The notes below the pieces were generated by a model that made no database searches, was not told the origin of the DNA, and worked only from the letters and a program-made list of their open reading frames with translations. From positions 1,147,001 through 1,211,000 of the forward strand of contig OX345652.1 of the NCBI GenBank assembly GCA_947044365.1: a DNA stretch of 64,000 nt, given 5' to 3'. The position numbers and the translations under genes were made by a program. Shown here piece after piece: positions 27,005 through 39,855 of the stretch (its first letter is position 1; the number at the start of each line of letters is the position of its first letter). The stretch comes from Petrosia ficiformis. Lineage: Eukaryota; Porifera; Demospongiae; Haplosclerida; Petrosiidae.

Positions 27005-28490
27005 TACTGTTCAACATTTTTATGAACTCCATCGCAAACATACACTTGTCCTACCAATGTCAAACTCATACTATATGCAGATGATATTCTTCTTTACAAA
27101 CCAATAGACTATACAACTTGCTGCCAGGAACTTCAAGATGTCAATGAGATCCTCTCCTGGATGCAATCTCACGGCCTCACTGCAAATCATTCTAAGACAA
27201 ATCTGCTTTCGATATTCCAGTTAACATCAGTGTTAACAATCATCTGATCTTTCCATGTGACTCTGTAAAGTACCTTGGTGTAACTATCAACCATGACCTC
27301 AAATGGTCAAGTCACATCAGAAATACCTGCAAGAAGGCCAAACAACACCTTGGCTTCATCCATCGCAGGTTTCACCAATCACCACCTCAGATTAGGAATC
27401 AGATCTACCGTACTGCAGTACTGCCTAAATTGGATTATTGTAGTACAGTCTGGGACCCCCATAGCTCCACTGACATAAACAGACTGGAAAATGTGCAGAA
27501 ATTTGCAGGTAAAGTGATAACCAAACAGTGGAAGGCTGGTTACCCTACCCTGCTCGCCTCCCTAAAGTGGTAACCTCTGTCAACACGGAGAAGATCTCAA
27601 AAACTTAAAGTTTGTTTCCACATAGTTAATAATTTGTCTATTATATCATCTAATGTCTTCACTTTCCACCCTCGCCCTTCTCCCCGTCACCCTCATAATC
27701 AAACCCTTCTTCAACCTTTTGTTAAAACTCAAGCTCATAGACATTCCTTTTTCGTTAGTGTTATCCCTATTTGGAACTCTCTCCCCCTAGATGTAGTCAG
27801 TAGCTCTAACCCTTTTATTTTTAAATCACGTTTGTTTAATTTTTTTATCAGAGAGTACGGTAGACTACTCCATTTGTAGGGAAAAAAATGGCCGCCCATA
27901 CATTGCAAGTGATGACCTGAAATCTCTGGTAATATATACAGATAAGTTTTAATACACACATACCTATTCATATCTAGTACTTTTATGACTACCAACACCT
28001 TCTAGATGGCCAAAAAGTGTCGTTAAGGTAGAGAACCGGCGAGTGGCAAAACTGGGGGGGTCATCATAATAATATTATTTTTCCAAATCATTTTTTTGTT
28101 TGTTGAACTATCACAATGATTCTAGCACCATTCCAGTCGCATTCATAGTAAAATTCTGGTCTACAATTATTGAGATGATATCTTCAGACACTATGAAAGA
28201 AGATAGTGGCAAAGATTTGATCTGGAATTGGACGCCATTTTCCAAAGTGGAATTTAATTACGCATGCGCATTCGTGTACTCGGAACATGAAAGCTGAAAA
28301 GGTGACTTCCTACATAAGTACAGCTCTTTGTATTTTGTTTTATAGCAGTGTAAGTACTTATGTAGGGTTATATGGAAGTGATTTTGGGTCCTATGTTAGC
28401 TTCCCAACCTTGTTTGCATGCTTTTTGGGTTTTGACATCCCAACATCTCCTTTCGTTTTTATTGAAAATGTTTTTGTTATTCTTGTATAT
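27005..28490 (+). mobile_element. 5'-truncated, decayed non-LTR retrotransposon (LINE)
   Basis: A reverse-transcriptase palm motif is readable at 27059-27100 (VKLILYADDILLY). It is followed, with frame changes, by typical LINE C-terminal segments (SVKYLGVTINHDLKWSSHI, LPKLDYCSTVW, PIWNSLPLDVV) up to a stop at 27877-27879. The approximately 600 bp after the stop look like its 3' UTR, because they recur beside the same ORF end in the reverse copy at about 50,100-51,246. At least two frameshifts and an internal stop make it non-functional. The clade is uncertain; a CR1/L2-like element is my guess. Confidence 0.75.
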
Positions 28491-28530
28491 ATATAATTAT
28501 ACATATATATATATATATATATACATATAT

Positions 28531-28711
28531 ATACATAAACACTTACGAGCTTGATGATAATATTGTAACGAATAGGCAATCAGATTGCTTGATTTAAATG
28601 TTGAATTAGATACATAAACATAAAAGGTGTTTCTAATGGAGCGATTGAAATCAGGTAATCCGGCAAGTAATCTCATTGGTCAACATAGTATATTATGTCA
28701 GTTGTATACCT
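28531..28711. repeat. foldback MITE, array-side family, copy c (inverted)
   Basis: The reverse orientation of the elements at 11,237 and 34,494, with the same inner palindrome around TAGATACATAAACATAAAAG. Confidence 0.7.
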
Positions 28712-29537
28712 AAGTAATCTAGTAGCAAATAAATGTGCTTGAAATTTTTAAATTACACAATTAATGAAAATATAAATAATTCAACTTGAATTTTCTTCTC
28801 AATAACAAGTTTAATCATACATACATCAATAAGCCTACTCGAATAAATGTTTGGCTAATATATTATTAATTGTTCTGAAAGAAAGTTGTATCTGGCACTA
28901 AGCGTCACTCTTCATTATGATAGGTTATTTCAACATAGGTTGATTGCAGGCATAAACAAAGGTGATAACATTCGAAGGTTCGTTATAATTCAATGTAGAA
29001 TCCATTCAACAAAGGTTCACAAGTAACACATGGTTAATTATTTGCTGCAATATGGACTCTTTTAATGTTTTGTTTATCATAAACAGTTACAGTTTTTTGA
29101 AGCACTTCAGTAAACAGAAGGGAGGTGATCTTATATCTTATACATTTTTTGGGACTGCATGTATGATCATTCCTAATGCTTTTAAAGTCTATTTTATATC
29201 ATATCAAAGGCCGTTGATTGTTTACACTACAAAGATCAAGTGCTTCTAAACTTTATGTTGAATATTTGGGAAAGCACAGCCTGTGTAACTACTGTATATA
29301 ATCTAACTGGTTGAAACAACAAATCAGGTTTGGCAGTGAATTATTTGGTTGGTTGCTTGGGCGTACAGTGTATTGTGTAAACTGAAGTTACTGCAATAAA
29401 AGGTGGAAAAGGAAATCTTTCCTATGAATAAATTATGTTCACTGATTGAAAATTAAGCTATATAATTATAAGGCATGTATATATATATATATATATAATA
29501 TATATGTATGTCAAATGAAAATTATGTGAACTAGTAG

Positions 29538-29572
29538 GTTGCAGTGGTGTACATGTCAATCCTACTATAACA
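29538..29572 (+). promoter_or_regulatory. conserved upstream motif of array copy 6 (diverged)
   Basis: GTCAATCCTACTATAA is present about 145-175 bp before the start codon, with a few inserted bases on its left. Confidence 0.4.
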
Positions 29573-29714
29573 ATCTGTTGGTTCCAGTACACACACATAT
29601 TGTGTATATATTATATGTACATACTGTCATATGCTTCAACTCAGGCATTTTTTGTATACACAGCAATCTTACAATCAATCAACTTTAACTAAAGAAACAA
29701 GATTGAAAACAAAT

Positions 29715-32700
29715 ATGAATAGGTATGTTATATTATAACTGATTTGCTTTTACTATTTCTAATGTCATGCATGCATGAGCAATCTTGGTTTGAACATTAT
29801 TGTAACATACATTAAATAGAATTCTTGGCTAAACTAATAATTCATTTAAGTACAATGCACAATTATTGTAAGTATAACTTAAATGTTTATACACAACTAC
29901 TCATCCAGTGCCTGGCTTGTATTTTTGGTTCTACTTACACTTACTGGAACACAAGTAGTAATATCAAAATATGTCATCATATCTAATACTAATCAATTGA
30001 AGGAAACGCTTTGCAGTAATTCTTCAACACAACTAAACAATTTGGTATTAAAGCTCAATGTGTCATCTTATGAATTATATCAAATTGATGGATATTGCAT
30101 TGTACAGAACATCAACAACCTCACTGTTCAGGGTGTGAATGGAAACTCCACTATACATTGTGTTCCTGTTGATAGCCCTGGTTCTGGGTTTGGTTTCATA
30201 AACATCACTAATTTATTATTGGCAAATCTTCATTTTGATGGTTGCGGAGGTGTCATTCCAAGCACAGCTGTTACAAGTTTCAATAATACTCATCCTCATC
30301 TTCTATATAAACAAAGAGCAGTACTAATGTTTAATCTCTGTAACAATGTAACAATAAGACAGGTCAATATTGATAACTTGTATTTTGGGTATGCTATTTT
30401 AATTCTAAACCATTTTGGAACGTTTGAAGTATTGAACACAACAGTGTCTGAAGGAGTAGGTGGCATACCCTGCAGTGATTATACAACTTCAGGCAGTGGT
30501 ATTGCAGCAATATTCAAAAATAGAGAAAAAGGTGCAGATAGTGAAAACAATGCTCAAGTGACATTAAAACAAACAAAAGTTCAAGAAAATTTGAATAACA
30601 TTCCTAATATTCCAGCAATTTCAAGTCTTAGAAAATATGAAGCTTGTCAATTACCTGTTGTAGGAGCTGGTGGATTGACTGTTATTTTTACACAGACAGA
30701 TTATATAGCTAATTTTACTACAACACAAAGTACAATAGGTGATTTCAACATTGGAACAGTAGCTGGAGGAATGTTAATTATCTTTTTTAATGGCATGGAA
30801 AAATCCACTGTTTCTTTAACAAACACTAGTTTCTATCATGGAAGGTTACTTCCTGATACAAATCAAGTTGGAGGGTGTGCTATTACCATTCATAGTTTTA
30901 ATTGTGGTAAATGTAGCAGTGGTACACAAGGCTCTCCTTGGTTGCATCCAATTTATTTGGATACTGTGTATATTAAAGGCATATTTGATCTTCTATCAAA
31001 ACATGGCGGTAGATTTTATATAGACATTCATGAAAGCTGTGCAAATACATTTAAGGAATTTTTCTTAAGGAAGGTGAAGTTTGACATAAACTTCGAAACT
31101 TCAAATCAGCCAATAATGTATGCAGTTGTGAGATCCCCAAAAGATAATCATTCTATTGTTTTGGAAAGCTGTGAGATGAAACACCTCTCGACAAATGCCG
31201 ATAATTTATACTCTCAAGTTGCAGCGATGACATTTATCAATTGGAAAAATGTTACCATATGTGGAGAAAGTTTCTTTCATGAAAATGAAAGTCCAGTCCT
31301 GGCTGTTTACAATACTAATCTGTTTATACAAGGAAAGATGACTTTCACAAATAACAGTGGTAGTAATGGAGCAGCAATATCTCTTTATCATTCATCATAT
31401 CTATTCTTAATTCCACCACTACATGCAACATTTCTCAACAACAAAGCATTATTTTATGGTGGTGCAATATATGCTGTAAATGATCCACTACCTGGAGACA
31501 ATATGTGTGTTATACAGTTAGGTGTAAATACATCAAACCATCATAATTTAGATATTACGATGACCTTTATTAATAACAAAGCTGGGTTAGCTGGAAATAG
31601 TATCTATGCTGCATTAATATACAACTGTACCCAGTATTACTCTACTGATATTGATATCGGAGTATTGTTAAATGCCACATTTGAACCTATACCAACAGAT
31701 AATGGTTTACAACATATATCTTCAGTACCTGTTGAAATATGCTACTGTAGCAAATCAAATGTAAGCGATGATAAAATTCAACTACGTTGTAAAAGTTCAG
31801 GAACACAAATTCCAGTCATTGACACGTACCCTGGTAAATCTATTACACTCAGCATTGTAGCAGTGGATGCTATAGGTTTAATAGTATACTCACCTGTTAG
31901 TGCTTCAGTTACTCCCTACCACTACTATGGTCGTTATATATCACAAGATGTGTTAACTTTGAAGGAAGGTCAAGACTTGTTATCCCTTTCTGTACTTAGA
32001 TGTAGCAAAGTTACATACAATATACACAGTAAAACTAACCAACCAAACCATGGATATTTGCAATTGGCTATACCAGGAAATCAACCAAGCTTGTCAGCTC
32101 TTATTTATGTATATTTTTGTCCAATTGGATTCCGATTATCGAGCAATGGAATTTGTGAGTGCAATCATTTCTTTACTAAAGTAATTACAAATGCTGAGTG
32201 TAACATAAGTACATTGCTTATTACTCGACCCATTGGATCATGGCTTGGTAGAATAAACAATTCCACACTCGGATTTACTAACATATGTCCATCTGGTAAC
32301 TGTAGATCGACTACAATAGCGATTAATGTATCAAATATAGATCATTCTATATGTATTGATGGTAAAATTGGAGTTCTTTGTGGACAATGTATAAATAAAC
32401 TTAGCAATACATTTGGTACTACTGAGTGCAGACATTGTTCTAACCTATGGTTTCTCACCTTACTAGGTTATGCTGCCATTGGAGTGATACTTGTGACTGT
32501 TTTACTCTTCTTTAGACTCACATTATCAGAAGGACCACTTGCTAGTATTATACTTACAAATAATATTATTGCTGTTTCTACTATTGACTATCTTGATGAT
32601 GATAATGTGTTTATATCAGGAATGAGAATTTTTGTATCACTCATGAATTTCAACCTTGGATTTCCTTTGTGCTTTTATGATGGAATGACAACACCAATAA

Positions 32701-33599
32701 AGACAGGACTACAGTTTTTATTTCCGGTATACATATGGACCATTGTAATTATATTTATTGTTTTAAGCCGATACTCCATTCGTATCTCAAATCAGACCGC
32801 AGCATCATCAGTACAAGTGCTGGCCACACTCATCCATCTTTCCTTTTCAAAACTCCTTATCACTAGTATTGATATACTAATATATGTACGTGTTAAAACA
32901 GGAAATAATGACATTATCACCGTATGGTATGGAGATGGTAGTGTTGTCTACTTACAAGATAAGGAACACATCATACTTTTCTCTATTGCTATAGTGACAC
33001 TAGTCTTATTCATACTTCCGTATATAATAATTGTCACTTTTGGGAACTATTTCTTGAGATGGAAACGCTTACATCACTTTCGATCCTTCATAGAATCATT
33101 TCATGGACCATATAAACATACTCTTGGATATTGGTTTGGTGTGAGAGTAATAGTTGTTGTGTACATATATATTGTGTTCACAGCACTGAGAGGGGTTGAT
33201 GTTACTTTAATGCTGTTTCTTCAAGTAATAATTGTGATTCCTCTGGCACTCTTACAAACCTCCATTAAACCTTTCAGAAACAATGGTTTAAACAGGATTG
33301 ATTCATTCTGTCTCTTTGTGGTTATAGTACAGATTATTGTTGCTTTGTTATGTGTACCAGTAAGGAGTCATACATCACAGACTCTATCATATATTACTGC
33401 TTCACTGACAACTATGGTATTTGGTATACTGGTGATTAATATATCATCAAAATGTTTGGGTAAGTTTAAAATCAAGAAATGTAATACTCAGTTTTGTGAT
33501 GATAGAGAAACAAGTTACTCTACAGAGAGACATATGCAAGAAGAAGATGAAAAGGATTATGATGAAATGAGACAAGCTTTACTGATACTTGCTGACTAA
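29715..33599 (+). CDS. array copy 6, intact beta-helix/multi-TM receptor-like protein (1,232 aa)
   Basis: Exon 1 is ATGAATAG (29715-29722); the intron is 186 bp and exon 2 starts at 29909. The joined frame is 1,233 codons with stop. An in-frame ATG inside the intron at 29883 also exists, but the 8-nt exon is conserved in all seven copies and gives the better start. The domain order is as in copy 5. The protein is a mosaic: its ectodomain cassette is version B (FYHGRLLPDTNQV, shared with copies 2 and 7) while its last ~150 residues match copy 3. It lacks one Gln near residue 46 and two residues in the DYTTSGSG segment compared with copy 7. It is probably a functional surface protein; ligand and pathway are unknown. 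Confidence 0.85.
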
Positions 33600-34493
33600 G
33601 TTTACATTTTTCAACAAATTGTGTTTGATATTTCAACCTCAAAACTGTAGCATAGCATTGTAGCTATTAATTTTACAATTAATTTTGTAGCAATTATAAT
33701 AATAATGATTACTTTCTGTAGCTTAATACTCCTCCTTGTAGCTTAGTTATAATTTGTGGATATTATGTCAATTGTATAATTGTTCCTCAATATTAATTTT
33801 ATGTGTAATATTTTATGTTGAGATAGGTCTGAACCATTGTTTGCTAACTCACTATCAAATGCTAGAATTTGCATTATTATAGAATGCGTTAAATTCTCTA
33901 CCTCACTATCAAGTAGAAAATATTTGATTACATAATATTTTATTTGCTCCATTTTGAGAGCATCCTTGGATAGTATTAAAGTTCCACCTATACAACATGA
34001 TTTGCAGACAAGGGCTGTCCTTAATTAAATCCTGACTTTTAAACACACATGATATCCAAACAAGTTAAAAGAATTACACTTGTGGATGCAAATGAAAAAC
34101 ACATGTCTATCAGTACATATCTTTGTGTATCAATCATTTGTCTATTGATTATTAAAGTCATGTGTATCGTATAGTCACATAAACATCTCAAGTTAATCTA
34201 AATACAGAGCTGTCCTTATAATTATCAGTGTAGAAAATGAATTGTTAAAACATACAAAATTAATAATTTATTGGTTAGTATAGCAAAAGGAATAGTTGTT
34301 AAGTTGTTTATAAGTTTGTACATAATTATAATTATACATGTTAATAATATTAGGAATAATGTTATCTTTCAGTTTGCTAGTTTACTTTTAAACTCACATG
34401 TATGACATTTTAACATATATATTATTGTATACATTAAACATTATTGTTTAGAAGAAAACCCAGGTTGAATTATTCATTATATCTTCATTAACT

Positions 34494-34670
34494 GTGTACA
34501 ACTGACTTTACTATGTTGACCAATGAGATTACTTGATTTCAATTGCTCCATTAGATACACATTTTTATGCTTATGTATCTAATTCAGCATTTAAATTAAG
34601 TAATCTGATTGGTCAAACACTCTTCGTTACAATATTATACATCAAGGTATAAGTGTTTATATATATGTAA
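34494..34670. repeat. foldback MITE, array-side family, copy d
   Basis: Terminal arms TTGACCAATGAGATTACTT and AAGTAATCTGATTGGTCAA are near-perfect complements. The inner palindrome is AGATACACATTTTTATGCTT and its partner. Confidence 0.75.
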
Positions 34671-35821
34671 TATTATTATATTCTATTTTTGTCCCAAAAG
34701 AAACCCTGTATAATGGTATTTTGTTTGTATATCATGTCATCATGTGTACCTTATTAGTAAGAAAAACATGGGAAATTTAAATATGTGATGACATTTACTT
34801 AAACTCACATGCCCTTTTTATATGATGTACATTTCATTCATAAACAGAGTAACTACACATACTGATTATTATACATAGCTATAAAACAGTAAATTACAAG
34901 TATATTTCGAGAAGTGGGTGGAGAGTGATTAATATTTAGTTTTGCGTATTCATTGTCAAGATTATAAGTGTTAATATTATAGGATAAAGAGAAAAGAAAG
35001 AACATTTGAACTATTTGTATAGCTTCCTTAACAGTGTCATTTCAAGTCTTAGACATACATCTTGATAATGTCACAAACATATAAGATGAAGTGTATTGCT
35101 TGCAGTATAATATTGATTTCGTACATGTCTGCTCAATATATATCTAAATAGACTCTTTCCAATATTCTTAAACTTATAAACTAAAACGTTTATGATGCAT
35201 GATAAAAACTGGTTGTCGTATGAGAAACAGAAAGAACAATACATTCATGTATATATAATTATACATGCTGAAATCAAATTCAATTTTTCACAGATGGGCT
35301 GATATTTATAAATTGTTCTAGTTGTATCTGGCATTATGCATCACTATTAATTGTAATAGGTTATTTCAACATATATTGATTAGTTATATGGTTCATTATA
35401 ACTCATGCATTTATCCTAAATTTCCTTTTGTGTCTAATATGTTGTGGCCATGTGAGCATGTACTCTTTAGAATGAACTGTTGTTAATCTTTTCTTTTGAG
35501 TAAACAGTTATTATTGAGAATACAATATTACATCAATGACAATTATGTTATGTAGTGTTAATGATAACAAAAACAAATATGTTAGTGTTATTTTCACTAT
35601 CACAGATATCATAAGTGGAACTATATAATCTAACTGGTGGAAACAACAAATCAATTTAGACAGTGAATTATTTTGTTGGTTGCTCAGTCCATTATTGTAT
35701 ATTGCGGAAACTGAAAGTTACTGCTACAAAAGGTAAGAAGCTGGAATGAATTATATAATTATGTTTACTGTTTGAAACATAAGTTATAATTATATACTTT
35801 TATGTATTATAAATTATGGAG

Positions 35822-35848
35822 GTTGCAACAGTGTCAATCCTACCATAA
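35822..35848 (+). promoter_or_regulatory. conserved upstream motif of array copy 7
   Basis: GTGTCAATCCTACCATAAGC lies about 140-160 bp before the ATG. The TATA-like stretch and the conserved ATTCAGCCATTACATACACA block follow, as in copy 2. Confidence 0.5.
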
Positions 35849-35983
35849 GCTGTGCACATCATAATCATATTGTGTATATTTTATATGTACAAACTATTGT
35901 ATGCTTTAATTCAGCCATTACATACACAAGAGTCTTACAAAAGATCAACATCACTTCAAAGAACAAGAGTGAAAACAACAAAT

Positions 35984-38900
35984 ATGAATAGGTATGTTGT
36001 ATTATAATACATTTGCCTATTCTATTATTAAAGTCATGTGTGATCAATCTCAAAAACTGGTTTAAATAGGTATATACACTATTAAAATTAGGTAATTAAA
36101 TTCTTAGTTAAACTAATAATTATTCATTATTGTAAATTTATATACTTAACTATTTATCAAGTGCCTGGCTTGTATTTTTGGTTCTACTTACACTTACTGG
36201 AACACAAGTAGCAATATCAAAATATGTCATCATATCTAATACTAATCAATTGAAGGAAATGCTTTGCAGTAATTCTTCAACACAACTACAAAACAATTTG
36301 GTACTAAAGCTCAATGTGTCATCTTATGAATTATATCAAATTGATGGATATTGCATTGTACAGAACATCAACAACCTCACTATTCAGGGTGTGAATGGAA
36401 ACTCCACTATACGTTGTGTTCCTGTTGGTAGTCCTGGTTCTGGGTTTGGTTTCATAAACATTACCAATTTATTATTGGCAAATCTCCATTTTGATGGTTG
36501 CGGAGGTGTCATTCCAATCACAGCTGTTAGAAGTTTCAATAATACTCATCCTCATTTTTTATATAAACAAAGAGCAGTACTAATGTTTAATCTCTGTAAC
36601 AATGTGACAATAAGACAGGTCAATATTGATAACAAGTATTTTGGGTATGCTATTTTAATTCTAAACCCTTTTGGAACATTTGAAGTGTTAAACACAACAG
36701 TGTCTGAAGGAGTAGGTGGCATACCCTGCAGTGATGATACAACTTCATGTTCAGGCAGTGGTATTGCAGCAATATTCAAAAATAGAGAAAAAGGTGCAGA
36801 TAGTGAAAAATATGCTCAAGTGATATTAAAACAAACAAAAGTTCAAGAAAATTTGAATAACATTCCTAATATTCCAGCACTTTCAAGTCTTAGAAAATAT
36901 GAAGCTTGTCAATTACCTGTTGTAGGAGCTGCTGGATTGACCATTATTTTTACACAGACAGATTATGTTGCTAATTTTACTACAACACAAAGCGCAATAG
37001 GTGAGATCAACTTTGGAACAGTAGCTGGAGGAATGTTAATTATCTTTTTTAATGGCATGGAAAAATCCACTGTTTCTATAACAAACACTAGTTTCTATCA
37101 TGGAAGGTTACTTCCTGATACAAATCAAGTTGGAGGGTCTGCTATTACCATTCATAGTTTTAATTGTGGTAAATGTAGCAGTGGTACACAAGGCTCTCCT
37201 TTGTTGCATCCAATTTGTTTGGATACTGTGTATATTAAAGGCACATTCGATCTTCTACCAAAACTTGGTGGTAGATTTTATATAGACATTCATGAAAGCT
37301 GTGCAAATAAATTCAAGGAATTTTTCTTAAGGAAGGTGAAGTTTGACATAAACTTCGAAACTTCAAATCAGCCAGGAATGTATGCAGTTGTGAGATCCCC
37401 AAAAGATAATCATTTTATTGTTTTGGAAAGCTGTGAGATGAAACATCTCTCGACAAATACTGCTAATAGATACTCTAAAGTTGCAGCGATGACATTTATC
37501 AATTGGAAAAATGTTACCATATGTGGAGAAAGTTTCTTTCATGAAAATGAAAGTCCAGTCCTGGCTGTTTACAATACTAATCTGTTTATACAAGGAAAGA
37601 TGACTTTCACAAATAACAGTGGTAGTAATGGAGCAGCAATATCTCTTTATCATTCATCATATCTATTCTTAATTCCACCACTACATGCAACATTTCTCAA
37701 CAATAAAGCATTATTTTATGGTGGTGCAATATATACTGTAAATGATCCAGTACCTGGAGACAATATGTGTGATATACAGTTAGGTGTAAATACATCAAAC
37801 CATCATAATTTAGATATTACGATGACCTTTATTAATAACAAAGCTGGGTTAGCTGGAAATAGTATCTATGCTGCATTAATATACAACTGTACCCAGTATT
37901 ACTCTACTGATATTGATATCGGAGTATTGTTAAATGCCACATTTGAACCTATACCAACAGATAATGGTTTACAACATATATCTTCAGTACCTGTTGAAAT
38001 ATGCTACTGCAGTAAATCAAATGTAAGTGATGATAAAATTCAACTACATTGTACAAGTTCAAGAACACCAATTCAAGTCATTGACACGTACCCTGGTAAA
38101 TGTATTACACTCAGCATAGTAGCAGTGGATGCTATGGATTTAATAGTATACTCACCTGTTAGTGCTTCAATTACTCCCTACCACTACTATGGTCCTCATT
38201 TATCACAAGATGTGTTAACTTTGAAGGAAGGTCAAGACTTGTTATCCCTTTCTGTACTTAGTTGTAGCAAAGTTACATACAATATACACAGTAAAACTAA
38301 CCAACCAAACCATGGATATTTGCAATTGGCTATACCAGGAAATCAACCAAGCTTGTCAGCTCTTATTTATGTATATCCTTGTCCAATTGGATTCCGATTA
38401 TCTAATATTGGAATTTGTGAGTGCAATCATTTCATTACTAAAGTAATTACAAATGCTGAGTGTAACATAAGTACATTGCTTATTGATCGACCAATTGGAT
38501 CATGGATTGGTAGAATAAACAATTCCACACTTGGATTTACTAACATATGTCCATCTGGTAACTGTAGATCGACTACAATAGCGATTAATGTATCAGATAT
38601 AGATCATTCTATATGTATTGATGGTAAAACTGGAGTTCTTTGTGGACAATGTATAAATACACTTAGCATTATATTTGGTACTACTGAGTGCAGACATTGT
38701 TCTAACCTATGGCTTCTCACCTTAGTAGGTTATGCTGCCATTGGAGTGATACTTGTGACTGTTTTACTCTTCTTTAGACTCACATTATCAGAAGGACCAC
38801 TTGCTAGTATTATACTTACAAATAATATTATTGCTGTTTCTACTATTGACTATCTTGATGATGATAATGTGTTTATATCAGGAATGAGAATCTTTGTATC

Positions 38901-39855
38901 ACTCATGAATCTCAACCTTGGATTTCCATTGTGCTTTTATGATGGAATGACAACAGCAATAAAGACTGGACTACAGTTTATATTTCCGGTATACATGTGG
39001 ACCATTGTAATTATATTTATTCTTTTAAGTCAATACTCCATTCGTATCTCAAATCAGACAGCAGCATCATCAGTACAAGTGTTGGCCACACTCATCCATC
39101 TTTCTTTTTCAAAACTCCTCATCACTAGTATTGATATACTAATATATGCTCGTGTTAAAACAGGAAATAATGACACTATCACAGTATGGTATGGAGATGG
39201 TAGTGTTGTCTACTTACAAGATAAGGAACACATAATACTTTTCTCGATTGCTATAGTGACACTAGTCTTATTCATACTTCCGTATATAATAATTGTCACT
39301 TTTGGGAACTATTTCTTGAGATGGAAATACTTACATCACTTTCGATCCTTCATAGAATCATTTCATGGACCATATAAGCATACACTTGGATATTGGTTTG
39401 GTGTGAGAGTATTAGTAGTTGTGTACATATATATTGTGTTCACAACACTGAGAGGGGTTGATGTTACTTTAATGCTGTTTCTTCAAGTGATAGCTGTGAT
39501 TCCCATGGCTCTCTTACAAACCTTCATTAAACCTTTCAGGCACAATGGTTTAAACAGGATGGATTCATTCTGTCTCTTTGTGATTATAGTGCAGATCAGT
39601 GTCGCTACATTATGTGTACCAGTAAGGAGTCATACATCACAAACTCTATCATATATTACTGCATCACTGACAACAGTAATATTTGGTATACTGGTGATTA
39701 ATATATCATCAAAATGTTTGGGTAAGTCTAAAATCAAGAAATGTAATACTCAGTTTTGCAAGAATAGAAATAGACGTCGCTCCAGAGAGAGACAAGTTGT
39801 AGATGACGAGGAGTATGATGAAATGAGACAAGCTTTACTGATACTTGCTGACTGA
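35984..39855 (+). CDS. array copy 7, intact beta-helix/multi-TM receptor-like protein (1,233 aa)
   Basis: Exon 1 ATGAATAG (35984-35991), intron 170 bp, exon 2 from 36162; joined length 1,234 codons with stop. Signal peptide about 1-22; beta-helix-type ectodomain to about 735; POMP-like NNKALFYGGAIY near 515; Cys-rich 740-850 with GVLCGQC. Predicted helices lie near 852-876, 884-898, 938-960, 974-1002, 1026-1050, 1085-1102, 1104-1125, 1138-1156 and 1163-1185. The cytoplasmic tail starts differently from all other copies (basic NRNRRRSRER in place of the acidic DD-E-T-x-HSTE) but returns to EEYDEMRQALLILAD. The cassette is version B; its closest relative is copy 2. The helix bundle faintly recalls fungal TRP-like/polycystin membrane domains, which I could not test. 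Confidence 0.85.

Larger units (their letters stand above)
24511..29714. other. long transposon-rich spacer between array copies 5 and 6
   Basis: No intact gene is supported. It contains two foldback MITEs, an (AT)n tract, a small inverted-repeat element, and a decayed LINE fragment, listed separately. The parts nearest the genes match other array spacers. This is the largest spacer of the array because of these insertions. Confidence 0.7.
33600..35983. other. spacer between array copies 6 and 7
   Basis: No gene is seen. It contains one foldback MITE. From about 34,790 it is nearly identical to the spacer between copies 1 and 2, apart from a deletion of about 150 bp near 35,610. Confidence 0.65.

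Noticed and set aside
28100..28297. Short frame in the LINE 3' region
   Set aside because: The sequence matches the 3' UTR of the second LINE copy, where the frame is not kept.
29883..29908. The in-frame ATG at 29883 as the start of copy 6
   Set aside because: It lies in the intron of the conserved two-exon model and is not shared with copies 2, 5 and 7; the 8-nt exon start is present in all seven.
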